A stretch of DNA of 64,000 nt from a bacterium (GCA_030427205.1 JAUHXC010000001.1:434001-498000); one strand, 5' to 3'. Shown: positions 28,787 to 41,485, counted from the first letter of the stretch. The notes: a model not told the origin generated them from the sequence alone. Numbers and translations: made by a program.

Positions 28787-29326
28787 ATGAACCGACTCAT
28801 CACCATCACCCTGCTCGTGCAGGCGATCGGCGTGATCGTCCTGCTGAGCATGTGGATCATCAAGCGCGCCGACGACGACCCGGCGGCGCCGTTCCGCATG
28901 CTGGTGCAGGTGATCGAAGTCCACGGGCCGGTGCGGGCGATCGACGTGCTCGGACCCGACATCGCCAAAGCCGCCGACCTGTCGTGCCGGCGGGACGCCT
29001 GCATCGCCCGCCGCTTCGGCGGCAACCGCGGCCGGTGGGTGGTCGCCGCCGCCGCCCGCGGCGAAGACCCCTGCGAGGACTTCCGCCACCCGCCGTGTAC
29101 CCGCTCCCGCATCCGGCAGGCGCTGGTGCGGGTGATGAGCCGGGCCGCCACCTGCGAGGTGCGCGGCGTGCTCAATCGCGGCGCCGACAAGCGCATCCGG
29201 GTCAACTGCGCCGGCACCCAGGACTTCGTGACGGTGAGCCGGGACGCGACCGGCCAGTGGCGGCTGGCGGGGGACGAGGACTATCCGGGTTTTCTGCCGC
29301 GCCTCTTCGATGGTCGAAAACCGTAA
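28787..29326 (+). CDS. Single-TM membrane-anchored protein, function unknown
   Basis: A 179-residue protein: an N-terminal TM anchor (about 4-25, ITITLLVQAIGVIVLLSMWI), then a soluble region with two Cys pairs (LSCRRDACIARRF and CEDFRHPPCTRSR) and two more Cys (ATCEVRG, VNCAGTQDF), which could form disulfides if the region is periplasmic. It ends in a beta-strand region (FVTVSRDATGQWRLAGDEDY). I do not recognise the family. The start codon lies 10 bp after a TGTGTGGCACACT sequence; no clear ribosome-binding site was seen. Confidence 0.6.
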   Translation: MNRLITITLLVQAIGVIVLLSMWIIKRADDDPAAPFRMLVQVIEVHGPVRAIDVLGPDIAKAADLSCRRDACIARRFGGNRGRWVVAAAARGEDPCEDFRHPPCTRSRIRQALVRVMSRAATCEVRGVLNRGADKRIRVNCAGTQDFVTVSRDATGQWRLAGDEDYPGFLPRLFDGRKP

Positions 29327-29453
29327 CTTCTGCGCGATACATGTGAAAGACGAGCGCTCGGCGGACCTAAAGCAAAGGCGAGCCCATCAAGGCGTTCGAC
29401 AGCGTGACCCGGGACACCGGTCGTTCGTTGTATACCGTGGAACGGAGGAGCCC

Positions 29454-29840
29454 ATGAGCAACGACCCCTCGACGGAGAGCACGCGCACCGTGCTGCTCGT
29501 CGACGATCACCACTCGATCCTGCGCGTCACCAGGCGCATGCTGGGCCGGCTCGGCTGGTCGGTCATCGAGGCCGACCGCGGGCAGAAGGCCCTCGACGCC
29601 TTCGCCTCGGGCGAGGCGATCGACCTGGTCATCCTCGACCTGGGCCTGCCCGACATCGACGGCATGCAGGTGCTCGCCGAGATCAAACAGCGACGACCCG
29701 ACGCCCGGGTCATCGTGTCGAGCGGGTCCAACCCCGGCGCGACCGGAGACCACCTGGGTCCGGTGGCCCCCGATGGATATCTGGACAAGCCGTACACCCT
29801 CGCGACGCTGCGCGAGACGCTGCAGCGGGCCACCGCCTGA
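29454..29840 (+). CDS. Stand-alone response-regulator receiver protein
   Basis: A 128-residue receiver domain with no output domain. The acidic pair is in LLVDDHH, the phospho-acceptor Asp in LVILDLGLPDIDG, the Ser switch residue in RVIVSSGS, and the Lys in GYLDKPYT. Stand-alone receivers of this kind act in phosphorelays or bind partner proteins. A GGAGGAG ribosome-binding site precedes the ATG at 29454. A TATACC stretch (29431-29436) could be part of its promoter. No cognate kinase is adjacent. Confidence 0.93.
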   Translation: MSNDPSTESTRTVLLVDDHHSILRVTRRMLGRLGWSVIEADRGQKALDAFASGEAIDLVILDLGLPDIDGMQVLAEIKQRRPDARVIVSSGSNPGATGDHLGPVAPDGYLDKPYTLATLRETLQRATA

Positions 29841-30321
29841 GCCGCGCGGCGCGCCCGGCGGCGCTGACCGCCCGCCGCGCCATATATTCCTGCCATGAAT
29901 GTTTCAGCCGGTCGGGCGGCGATGCGTCGTGCTCGATCATCGGGCCGGCGACGGCGGCGCCACGACGGGCCGTGACCGGCGAGAAGCCGCGCTTGACGCC
30001 TTGCGTCACACTCGTCAGGGCCGCGACACCGGACGAACCACATCGGACACAACATCTGACGTCGGTGAGGCCGGCGACCCCCATATATGGGGTCTGCTCA
30101 GCCGTCGGGGGCAAATCACCGGGATGTCGCGGGGTTGTCTTTTTTCCCCCGGACCCCCTTGTGAAGCGTCGGTCGACCCGATACAAGGATAGCCCGTTCG
30201 CGCCGATCGGCCCACGACCCGGGCGCGTCGCAGGCCACGGCGGACGGATAAGCAGCACATAACTCTTAGGATTATTCCTTCACCCCAAATCCCTGACCAT
30301 CAGGCGGGACAAGGCCCACCC
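29841..30321 (+). promoter_or_regulatory. Upstream region of nrdJ with two NrdR-box-like sites
   Basis: A 481-bp gene-free stretch. Two 16-bp sites resembling the NrdR box (acaCwAtATaTwGtgt) lie 31 bp apart, at 30047-30062 and 30078-30093. Each matches 11 of 16 positions, and the second contains a perfect 14-bp palindrome (CCCCATATATGGGG, 30079-30092). Earlier, 29994-30008 forms a TGACGC/GCGTCA hairpin. Near the gene, TTGTGA (30159-30164), 17 nt, TACAAG (30182-30187) is a plausible but weak promoter. I saw no cobalamin-riboswitch signature. Confidence 0.5.
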
Positions 30322-34023
<3,702 letters not shown>

Positions 34024-34140
34024 GCCGACAGCGCCGGGTCCGCCGGGCGGCATGATGCTTTCGTGATGATCCGGTGATGGCCCGATGACCCCCCGGCGCG
34101 CCCCGTTCGGCATGCTGTCTCCATCACGACGGAGGCACCG

Positions 34141-34974
34141 ATGCACGCTCGAATCCCCCACCCCGCGCTCTTGTTGCTGGCCCTCGCGGCCCTGACCCTG
34201 ACCGCCTGCGGCGCCGCGAGCCCGATGACCAAGCCGGCCATGGCCCCGCTGGCCGTCGCGACCGAGGCCAGGCCGGCGCCGCTGGTCACCAACCACTTCC
34301 AGCGCGACCGCATCGGCGGGCTCGACGAGGACAAAGTGCGCGAGATCCTGGCCGCGCCGGTCTTCCTCGAGCGCAAGGCGCGCATCGGCATCGTGCCGGT
34401 GGTCGAGCGCTACGAGCCCGACGGCGGCCTGCCGCTGACCGCGGTGACCGGGCTGCTCGCCGACCGGCTGGCCGACGCGGGCATCTTCGAGGTGGTCAGC
34501 GAGGTCAGCACCGACTGGCCCTCGACCCGCAGCATCGCCGGGCTGCGCGAGCTGGCCGCCCGCTATCGCTCCGAGTACCTGCTCCTGTATCGCCACCGCT
34601 TCGTCGAGCGGCGCTATACCAACGCCTGGAGCTGGGCCTGGCTGACGATCGTCGGCGGCATGATGGTGCCCGGCGAGACCTTCGAGACCGCCGGCGTGCT
34701 CGAGGCGACGCTGTTCGACGTCAAGAGCGGCACGCTGCTCTTCACCGTCTTCGAGCGGGTCGACGGGCAGGAGGACGCCGGCATCTGGCATACCGACCGC
34801 ACCGCCCGCCGACTCAAGGAGGGGCTGCTCGAGCAGGCGGCCGACGGGCTGGAGGGGCGGATCCAGGAGAAGCTGCGGGCGCTGATCGCCGCGCGGCCGA
34901 CGGCGGACGACGGGGCACAGAAGGCCGTGGCCGCGGCGCCGGCCGACCCGAACACGGTGGCCATCACCCGCTGA
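34141..34974 (+). CDS. Lipoprotein, function unknown
   Basis: A 277-residue predicted lipoprotein (signal peptide ending LTACGAA). The mature domain alternates strands and helices (ARIGIVPVVERYEPDGGLPL, LLADRLADAGIFEVVSEVST, SEYLLLYRHRFVERRYTNAW) and resembles lipoproteins with a periplasmic alpha/beta fold, including the group called rhombotarget lipoproteins, but I would not name it from this alone. A segment WSWAWLTIVGGMMVPG is hydrophobic for a periplasmic protein. It sits between nrdJ and the eboE operon on the same strand, 93 bp upstream of the latter. Confidence 0.7.
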   Translation: MHARIPHPALLLLALAALTLTACGAASPMTKPAMAPLAVATEARPAPLVTNHFQRDRIGGLDEDKVREILAAPVFLERKARIGIVPVVERYEPDGGLPLTAVTGLLADRLADAGIFEVVSEVSTDWPSTRSIAGLRELAARYRSEYLLLYRHRFVERRYTNAWSWAWLTIVGGMMVPGETFETAGVLEATLFDVKSGTLLFTVFERVDGQEDAGIWHTDRTARRLKEGLLEQAADGLEGRIQEKLRALIAARPTADDGAQKAVAAAPADPNTVAITR

Positions 34975-35067
34975 CGGGGCGCGCCGAAACATCCTGGGTC
35001 TCGCCTCTGGGAATCGCGCGGCGCTTCGGTGCATCCTCCCGGCAGCCGCAGAGCCGGGGAGGCCGAC

Positions 35068-36252
35068 ATGCATCACCCACGACCGCAGCGCGAGCCGCTT
35101 CACCTCGGCTATTGCACCAACGTGCACCCCGGCGAGTCGCTGGCGCAGATCGAGCGGGTGCTGATGCACGACGTCGCCCGGGTGCGGGATCGGGTCGCGC
35201 CGGGGCGGCCCTTCGGCCTCGGCCTGCGCCTGGGCAATGCCGCCTCGCTCGAGCTGGCCGAGCCCTCGGCCCGCGACCGGCTGGCCAAGCACGTGGCCGA
35301 CCTCGACCTCTACGCCTTCACCGTCAACGGCTTCCCCTATGGCGACTTCGCCGCCGAGTCGGTCAAGAGCGCGGTCTATCGCCCCGATTGGACGTCGGCG
35401 GAGCGGGTGACCTATACCGCCCGGGTCGCCGAGGCCCTCGCCGCCCTGCCCGGCCCCGCCGAGCGCACCATCAGCACGGTGGCCGGCGGGTTCCGCCCCG
35501 AGACCGACAGCCCCGAGGCCCGCGGGCGCATCGCGGTCAACCTGGGCGCCGCCGCGACGCACCTCGCCCGGCTCGCCGCGCGCACCGGGGTCTCGATCCG
35601 GCTGTGCCTCGAGCCGGAGCCGTGGACCACCCTGGAGACCACCGCTGAGGTCATCGACTTCTGGCGGCGCCACATCCACCCGCTGGGTCAGGTCGGCCGC
35701 GACCACCTGGGGCTGTGCTACGACTGCTGCCACCAGGCGGTGCAATTCGAACATCCGACCGACGCGATCGGCGCGCTGGTCGCCGCCGACGTGCCCATCG
35801 GCAAGATCCAGGTCTCGAGCGCGCTGCACATCGACCGCCCGGCCGATCCGAAGGCCCGGGCGGCCCTCGCCGGCTTCGCCGAGCCGCGCTATCTGCACCA
35901 GACCACGGCTCGTGCCGCCGGCGCGGTGCTGCGCACCCTGGATATCCCCGATCTGGCCCATCCCACCGCCGAGTGGATCGCGGCCGACGCGTGGCGCTGC
36001 CACTTCCACGTGCCGATCTGGTGGGGCGGCGACGGCACCGTGGGCACCACCCGCGCCGACTGGCAGGCGGCGGTGAAGGCGGCGGTGGCGGCCGACGCCT
36101 GCGCCCAGCTGGAGATCGAGACCTATACCTGGCACGTCATCCCCGCCGCCGAGCGCGCCGCGCTGGAGAACGGCGACCTGCACGCCTGCGTGGCCGCCGA
36201 GTTCGACGCCCTACGAGCGGTCCTGCCCGCGCAGCCGGAGGGCGCGCGATGA
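35068..36252 (+). CDS. eboE: EboE-like TIM-barrel protein
   Basis: A 394-residue protein resembling metabolite-traffic protein EboE. The N-terminal LGYCTNVHPGESLAQIERVL, FGLGLRLGNAAS, LYAFTVNGFPYGDF, VYRPDWTSAERVTY and RTISTVAGGF are the recognisable family segments. Later, LCLEPEPWTTLE and GLCYDCCHQAVQFE fit a xylose-isomerase-like TIM barrel. EboE proteins sit in eboABCDEF clusters tied to movement or modification of secondary metabolites (the scytonemin and dialkylresorcinol loci). No eboA-D or eboF is adjacent here. The ATG has GGGGAGG before it. The downstream propeller gene starts in its stop codon region (ATGA). Confidence 0.85.
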   Translation: MHHPRPQREPLHLGYCTNVHPGESLAQIERVLMHDVARVRDRVAPGRPFGLGLRLGNAASLELAEPSARDRLAKHVADLDLYAFTVNGFPYGDFAAESVKSAVYRPDWTSAERVTYTARVAEALAALPGPAERTISTVAGGFRPETDSPEARGRIAVNLGAAATHLARLAARTGVSIRLCLEPEPWTTLETTAEVIDFWRRHIHPLGQVGRDHLGLCYDCCHQAVQFEHPTDAIGALVAADVPIGKIQVSSALHIDRPADPKARAALAGFAEPRYLHQTTARAAGAVLRTLDIPDLAHPTAEWIAADAWRCHFHVPIWWGGDGTVGTTRADWQAAVKAAVAADACAQLEIETYTWHVIPAAERAALENGDLHACVAAEFDALRAVLPAQPEGAR

Positions 36253-37250
36253 GGCGCCTGATCTGGCCCTTGGCGGCGGGCGCGATCGCCCTGTGGCTGG
36301 TCCTGGCGGGGCCGGAGCGGCCGCCGACCACGCCGGTGACCGCGGAGATGGCCCCGCCCGCCGGGCGCCCGGTCGCCCTGAGCCTGCTGCCCGGCGGCGG
36401 CTTCGCGGTGGGCGGGCAAGGCGGCGGGGTGGCGCTGTACGACGGCGAGGGCCGACCCACCGCCCGCTGGGTGGCCCATGGGGGCGCGGTGCGGCGCATC
36501 GTGCCGCTCGACGGCGATCTGATCACCGCCGGCGACGGCTCGGTGGCCCGCTGGAGCATCACCGGCGAGCGCCGCTGGCGCCGACGCTTGCAGGAGCACA
36601 CCCTCAACGACGTGGCGCTGGTCGCGCCGGGCGCCGAGGGCCCGGGGCTGGTGGTCGGCGCCGACCGCGGGTCGGTGGCCCGGCTGGACGGGGCGGGCTG
36701 GCACCGCCGGGGCAGCCACGGGCGGGCGACCTTCGCCGTGGCGGCCTCGCCCGCCGGTGATCGGGTCGCGGCGGGCGGCGCGGACGGCGCGGTGACCGTC
36801 TGGACCGCCGACGGGGCCCAGACGCTGCGCTGGCGCCCCACCGAAGGGTGGGTCACGGCGCTGGCCTGGACCCGAGCCGGGCTGCTGGTGGGCGACAGCG
36901 ACGGCCGACTGGCCCGCTGGGTGCTGCCCGGCGACGGGCAGACGCCGGTCGAGCGGACGGGGCAGGCGGCGGCCGAAGAAGCGATCGTGGCCATCGCCGC
37001 CGCCCCGTGGGGCGCGCTCGTCGGTGTGGAGGACGGCTCGGCGGCGCTCGCCCTGCCCGATCGGGTCATCGGCCTCGTCGAGCCCGCGCCCGACGCGGCG
37101 CCGCTCTCCGCGGTGGCGGCGGGCGCCGACCGGGCCTGGACCCTCGCCGCCGATCGCCGCCTGCGGGCATGGGACGTGACGAACGGTCGACCGCTCGCTA
37201 CCCTGCAGCTCACCGCCCCATCGGACCCCCACGAGGAGACCGCCCCATGA
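36249..37250 (+). CDS. Membrane-anchored beta-propeller (WD40/PQQ-like) protein
   Basis: A 333-residue protein with an N-terminal TM segment or signal (RLIWPLAAGAIALWLVLAG). Six to seven blades follow, each of the type A-V-G-G-x-x-G-x-V-x-x-W (FAVGGQGGGVALYDGEG, LITAGDGSVARWSITGE, RVAAGGADGAVTVWTADG, LLVGDSDGRLARWVLPG, TLAADRRLRAWDVTNGR). This is a seven-bladed propeller most like WD40 or PQQ-type repeats; it is probably a binding scaffold. Its ATG overlaps the eboE stop, and its stop overlaps the next ATG, so three proteins are made from a tight operon. Confidence 0.8.
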   Translation: MRRLIWPLAAGAIALWLVLAGPERPPTTPVTAEMAPPAGRPVALSLLPGGGFAVGGQGGGVALYDGEGRPTARWVAHGGAVRRIVPLDGDLITAGDGSVARWSITGERRWRRRLQEHTLNDVALVAPGAEGPGLVVGADRGSVARLDGAGWHRRGSHGRATFAVAASPAGDRVAAGGADGAVTVWTADGAQTLRWRPTEGWVTALAWTRAGLLVGDSDGRLARWVLPGDGQTPVERTGQAAAEEAIVAIAAAPWGALVGVEDGSAALALPDRVIGLVEPAPDAAPLSAVAAGADRAWTLAADRRLRAWDVTNGRPLATLQLTAPSDPHEETAP

Positions 37251-37834
37251 CCCTGGCCGAGCGCATCCTGGAGCCGGACGCCGACATCGGGACCATCGCC
37301 GCCTGGCTGGATGGCCTCGACCCCGCGCGCCGGCTCGAAGAGACCCGCGGCCTGACCCCCAAGGCCCAGCGGGCGCTGTGGCGGCTGTGCCGCGGGCGGG
37401 TGGCGCGGCTGGAGGACTTCGTGCCCGAGGGCCGGGCGGCGATGCAGCCGGTGCGGCACTTCGGGCGCAATACGCTGCCGGCGTTCACCCTGTTCGAGAA
37501 GCGCTTCTGTCGTCCGCCCGAGGGCGAGGATCGCACGACGCTGTGGGGCTACAACGAGGGCGTGACCCGCTCGGTGGTCGGGCCGGGGTACTTCGTGGTG
37601 CGCGCCACCGACGGCGACAGCCGGGGCGAGACGGTGATCGACTACACCCGGGTGCCGCCCAACAAGCCCGCCGAGTGGCCGGCGATCAAGTTCAACGAGC
37701 GCGGCATCTCGCGCTTCGTCTACGCCGGCATGCTCGACTTCATGCGCAAGGTCAGCGCGCACGTCACCATCGGGCGGGCCTATCGCGGCGGACGGGAGAC
37801 CCCCAACTGCTTCGTGCTCTGTCGCGAGCCGTGA
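37247..37834 (+). CDS. Conserved-looking protein of unknown function
   Basis: A 195-residue soluble protein without signal or TM segments. The C-terminal two thirds have a compact alpha/beta pattern with several motifs that look conserved (NTLPAFTLFEKRFCRPP, LWGYNEGVTRSVVGPGYFVV, GETVIDYTRVPPNKPAEWPA and VTIGRAYRGG). I do not recognise the family. It starts inside the end of the propeller gene (ATGA overlap) and its stop overlaps the GTG of the SIR2-like gene, so its role is probably linked to both. Confidence 0.7.
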   Translation: MTLAERILEPDADIGTIAAWLDGLDPARRLEETRGLTPKAQRALWRLCRGRVARLEDFVPEGRAAMQPVRHFGRNTLPAFTLFEKRFCRPPEGEDRTTLWGYNEGVTRSVVGPGYFVVRATDGDSRGETVIDYTRVPPNKPAEWPAIKFNERGISRFVYAGMLDFMRKVSAHVTIGRAYRGGRETPNCFVLCREP

Positions 37835-39480
37835 GCGGTCTGCCCGCCCGACTGGTCCGCCTGCGCGAGGGGCTCGCCGCCCGGCGCGGCGTGCTCTTCA
37901 TCGGCCCCGACTTCGCCCACGGCCTGCCCGAGCTCGACCTCGAGGCGCTGCTCGACGGCCTGCGCGACCAGCTCACCGACGGCTCGGGCTGGGACGCGCT
38001 CGAGCTCGACGACCGGCTGACCATCGCGGCGCAGTCCCTCGGCGAGGGCACGCTGGCGCGCACGCTGGGCGATCTGCTGCCTTCGGTGGAGGTGCTGCCC
38101 GAGAAGGTGCGCCCGTTCCATACCCGGCTGCTGGCGCTGCCTTTCCCCACCGTGGTCGACTGCACCATCGGCGATCTGGTCGAGGCCGCCCTGCGCGCGC
38201 GTCGCCAGCCGGTGCGCGCGCTGGCCGACGACAGCGACCTCGTGGTGCGCCCGGCCCCGCTGCCCGGGGAGCGCACGCTGATCAAGCTGCGCGGCGACCT
38301 GCTGCTCGGCGACATGCTGCTGACCCCGGCTCGGCTCGGCGAGCTGCCGCGCCTGCGGCCGGCGGTCTTCGCCCGGCTCGAAGGCGCGGTGCGCCGCGGC
38401 CCGGTGATGTTCTACGGCTTCGGCCCGCGCGACCCGCTGCTGCGCTGGCTGGTCGACGCGCTCGCCCCGCTGTCGGGCACCGCGGTGCTGGCCATGCGCA
38501 TGCACAACAGCCTGTGGCGCCCCCATTGGAGCGACCGCGGCTTCGAGGTGATCGACGCGCCCGACGTGCCGCAGCTCGAGACCCGGGTCGAGCGGCTCTG
38601 CGCCCGGGTCGATCCGCACGTCGAGCTGCCCGGCATCGACGCGCTGACCCGCGAGGTCAGCGAGGTGGTGCGGCGCACGCTGGGGCCCAGTTCGAAGCTG
38701 GCGTGGGCGCTGCAGAGCCCCGCCGAGCTCGAGCAGCTCAAAGGCGAAGAGATCGACGGGGTGCGCGACGGCCTGCTGCTGCTCGCCGGCCTCGCCGAGC
38801 GCGGCCTGCCCATCCCGCCCGCGCCGCCGGCCCTGGCCGCCGAGGTCCTGCAGCGCAACAGCGACCTGCCCGGGGCCCGGCGGGCGGTGGCGCTGGCGGT
38901 GCAGGCGATGGACCGCGGCGGCCCCGACGTGGTCGCGGCGGGCGCCGTCGGGCGGGTGCTCAACCGCATGGGTGATCCCGATCGGGCCCGGGATTATCTC
39001 GAGCTGGCCCTCGATCTCGGCGACCCCGACGAGGTGCCGGCCCGGGCCGACGAGCTGGCGTGGCTCAGCCGCTGCGTGCTCGACCGCATCGACCGGCTGC
39101 GGGCGAAGAAGCGGCAGCGGGCGCTGATGGAGCTCATCGCCACCTTCCTCGCCCGGCAGGCCAATCGGCTGCAGCTCGCCCGGGTCGAGCCCGGCGAGGA
39201 CGAGGGGCTGATGTGGTCGGTGTACTACATCAACCTGCGCCTGGGTCGGCTGATGGGCCTCGCCTCGGAGATGGCCGAAGCGGCCGGCGAGGTCTACGCC
39301 CGGCAGGCCGTCGAGCTGTTGACCCGGGCGATCGAGCTGGCGCCGTTCAAGCCCGACGCCTACAAGTTCCTGCGCCCGCTGCTCACCGACCGCCGCTCGG
39401 GGGCCAACGACCCGCGGCGCTGGATGTCGCTGGTCGCCAGCGCGCCGCCCGGGGTGCAGCGCCGCCTCGGCGGGCGCTGA
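37831..39480 (+). CDS. SIR2-like domain (degenerate) fused to a TPR region
   Basis: A 549-residue protein, start GTG. Residues about 1-205 follow the order of a SIR2-like (NADase/deacetylase-fold) domain: an N-terminal VLFIGPDFAHGLPEL (usually GAGxS), VVDCTIGDLVEAAL (usually TTNYDxLLE), LIKLRGDL (usually KLHGD) and VMFYGFGPRDPLLRWLVDAL (usually GYSxRDPxxR). The His of KLHG is Arg, and the Asn of TNYD is Thr, so the NAD-cleaving function is doubtful. Residues about 330-540 are TPR-like helices (AGAVGRVLNRMGDPDRARDYL, ELLTRAIELAPFKPDAYKFL). It is the last gene of the eboE run and meets the next gene convergently, 8 bp after its stop. Confidence 0.7.
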   Translation: MSGLPARLVRLREGLAARRGVLFIGPDFAHGLPELDLEALLDGLRDQLTDGSGWDALELDDRLTIAAQSLGEGTLARTLGDLLPSVEVLPEKVRPFHTRLLALPFPTVVDCTIGDLVEAALRARRQPVRALADDSDLVVRPAPLPGERTLIKLRGDLLLGDMLLTPARLGELPRLRPAVFARLEGAVRRGPVMFYGFGPRDPLLRWLVDALAPLSGTAVLAMRMHNSLWRPHWSDRGFEVIDAPDVPQLETRVERLCARVDPHVELPGIDALTREVSEVVRRTLGPSSKLAWALQSPAELEQLKGEEIDGVRDGLLLLAGLAERGLPIPPAPPALAAEVLQRNSDLPGARRAVALAVQAMDRGGPDVVAAGAVGRVLNRMGDPDRARDYLELALDLGDPDEVPARADELAWLSRCVLDRIDRLRAKKRQRALMELIATFLARQANRLQLARVEPGEDEGLMWSVYYINLRLGRLMGLASEMAEAAGEVYARQAVELLTRAIELAPFKPDAYKFLRPLLTDRRSGANDPRRWMSLVASAPPGVQRRLGGR

Positions 39481-39488
39481 CGCCCGGC

Positions 39489-41462
39489 TCAATCGATCCG
39501 GTAGATCACGACCTGACCCGCGTCGCCCCGTCCGCCGGCGCGGCCGATGGCCAGCAGCCGGCTGCCCTCGGGCCCGTGGGCGGCGCCGGCGATCGCCGTC
39601 GCCGCCCCGTCGGGCAGCGCCAGCTCGACGATGCCGGCCGATCCGTCGGGGCCGATGGCCAGCAGGCGCACCCCGTCGCCCACCAGCAGCGCCAGCAGCG
39701 GCGGCCGCCCGTCGCGGGCCGGCACCAGCGCGATGTCCCGGGCGACGTCGTCCAGCGGCAGGCGCACCCCGTTCGGCGCCTGGCCGACGCCGACGAACTC
39801 GGCCAGATCGACCCACGGCTGGACGTCGTTGGTCGCCGCCAGCGCCGACGGCTGGTCGAGCACCAGCTGCCCGATGATCAGCCGGCCGCCGACCCCGCGC
39901 CCCGGCGGGATGACCTCCACCGCCGGTCGACCCTCATCCGCCAGCCCGTCGGGGATCGCCCAGACCCGCCGGGCGTCGGCGGCGCCGGCGGTCGCCGCGA
40001 CCACCGGTCGGCCATCGGCGAGGCGCCCGGCGGCGAGCACCGCGCCGAAGCCGCTGGCGTCTTCGTCTTCGAGGTTGACGTCGGTCCAGTTCGGGGCGAT
40101 CTGATCGTCCTCGTAGCGCAGCAGGCGGATCTGCCCCCGCCCTTCGAGCCCCTCGGGCATGCCGACGCCGAAGACCGCCGCCCCGTCGACCGCCGCCAGC
40201 CCGCCGTGCATCGGCCGCGCGAGCTGCCCTTCGACCGATCCGCGTCGATTGCCGCCCGGCCCGAAGACGATGACCTCGCCCCGACCCATGCCGACGTCGA
40301 CGAGGATCGTCTCCCGCTGCCCATCGCCGTTCAGATCGGCCGCCGCCAGCGCGCCCAGCTCGTTGGCGGGCGAATCCCGGGACCACAGCCGCTCGCCGTC
40401 GGCGCTGGAGATCGCCCAGGCGCCGCGCTGGCCGCCGGCGACGATGTCGTCCAGCCCGTCACCGTCGAGGTCGCCGCCGTCGACGAGCCGGCGCCCGATG
40501 CTCAGGTCCGCCAGCCCGTCGACGCGGTGCAGCTCGCGGATGCACAGCGAGATCGACGGCGCATCCGGGCATGGGTCGACGCCCAGCGGGCAGATCGGCC
40601 GCGAGTCGAGGGTGCACGCGCCGCAGGGCCCCTCGCCTTCGTCGACGCGGCCGTCGCAGTCTTCGTCGAGCCCGTCGCAGGTATCGGTGGGCGCCGGCTC
40701 GACGCTGCACGCCGCCCAGCCGCCGCCCTCGCAGGCCTGCATCGCGCCGGCGCAGACGCCGAGGTCGGAGCCGCAGGGGCGCGGCGGCTGCGCTTCGTCC
40801 ACCACGCCGTCGCAGTCGTCGTCGACCCCGTTGCACTGCTCCTCGGCCTCGCCCATGCCGTCGCAGCCCTGCCACTCGCCCTGCCGGCAGAGCTCGAACC
40901 CGTCGCCGCATTGCCCGGCGCCGTCGCAGGCCCGGGTCAGCCCCTCGTCGGTCTCGCCGTCGCAGTCTTCGTCGCGCCCGTCGCAGGTCTCGTCGGTCGG
41001 CTCGATGCCATCGCAGGCCGACCAGACGCCGCCGATGCAGCGCGACGCGCCCCGGCGGCAGATGCCCCGCGAGCCGCCGCAGTTCTCGACCAGATCTTCG
41101 TCGACCTCGCCGTCGCAGTCGTCGTCGACGCCGTTGCACGCCTCGTCGGCCGCGGCGCCGGGCAGGCAGTCGATGGGGAAGCCGCTCACGCAGCGGGCGG
41201 GGGTCGACAGCGCCCGACACTGGCCGACGCCGCACGCCGCGGCCTCGGCGAAGTCCTCGTCGTAGCGCCCGTCGCAGTCGTCGTCGACGCCGTCGCAGCT
41301 CTTGTCGATGTCGGCGCAGCCGGGCCCCGCCTCGGCCCCGGAATCGGCCCCCGGCGCGGCGTCCTGCCCGGCGTCGAAGCGCCGGTCGAGCGTGCGGACT
41401 TCGAAACAGCCGGCGAGCGCGCAGGCGAAGATCAACCAACAGACGAGTGAGCGCGGCGCCAT
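39489..41462 (-). CDS. Lipoprotein with MopE-like metal-binding repeats and FG-GAP/VCBS region
   Basis: A 657-residue predicted lipoprotein (signal peptide ending ALAGCFE). The first half after the signal contains five C-D/N-G-x-D-E/D-D-C-D-G-x-x-D-E repeats (such as CNGVDDDCDGEVDED), with Cys-containing spacers between them. The second half has FG-GAP-like segments (VDGGDLDGDGLDDIVAGGQ, LAAADLNGDGQRETILVD), which suggest a Ca2+-binding beta-propeller. It is probably a surface protein binding metal and a ligand. The start ATG at 41462 gives a good signal peptide. It lies downstream of the kinase pair on the same strand. Confidence 0.85.
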   Translation of the reverse strand: MAPRSLVCWLIFACALAGCFEVRTLDRRFDAGQDAAPGADSGAEAGPGCADIDKSCDGVDDDCDGRYDEDFAEAAACGVGQCRALSTPARCVSGFPIDCLPGAAADEACNGVDDDCDGEVDEDLVENCGGSRGICRRGASRCIGGVWSACDGIEPTDETCDGRDEDCDGETDEGLTRACDGAGQCGDGFELCRQGEWQGCDGMGEAEEQCNGVDDDCDGVVDEAQPPRPCGSDLGVCAGAMQACEGGGWAACSVEPAPTDTCDGLDEDCDGRVDEGEGPCGACTLDSRPICPLGVDPCPDAPSISLCIRELHRVDGLADLSIGRRLVDGGDLDGDGLDDIVAGGQRGAWAISSADGERLWSRDSPANELGALAAADLNGDGQRETILVDVGMGRGEVIVFGPGGNRRGSVEGQLARPMHGGLAAVDGAAVFGVGMPEGLEGRGQIRLLRYEDDQIAPNWTDVNLEDEDASGFGAVLAAGRLADGRPVVAATAGAADARRVWAIPDGLADEGRPAVEVIPPGRGVGGRLIIGQLVLDQPSALAATNDVQPWVDLAEFVGVGQAPNGVRLPLDDVARDIALVPARDGRPPLLALLVGDGVRLLAIGPDGSAGIVELALPDGAATAIAGAAHGPEGSRLLAIGRAGGRGDAGQVVIYRID

Positions 41463-41485
41463 GGCCACCTCCCTGTGCGCGGCGG

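Noticed and set aside
29841-30321. Cobalamin riboswitch upstream of the class II ribonucleotide reductase
   Set aside because: The GCCACTG and AGTCAGGAGACC signatures are absent; only a short hairpin and the NrdR-like sites were found.
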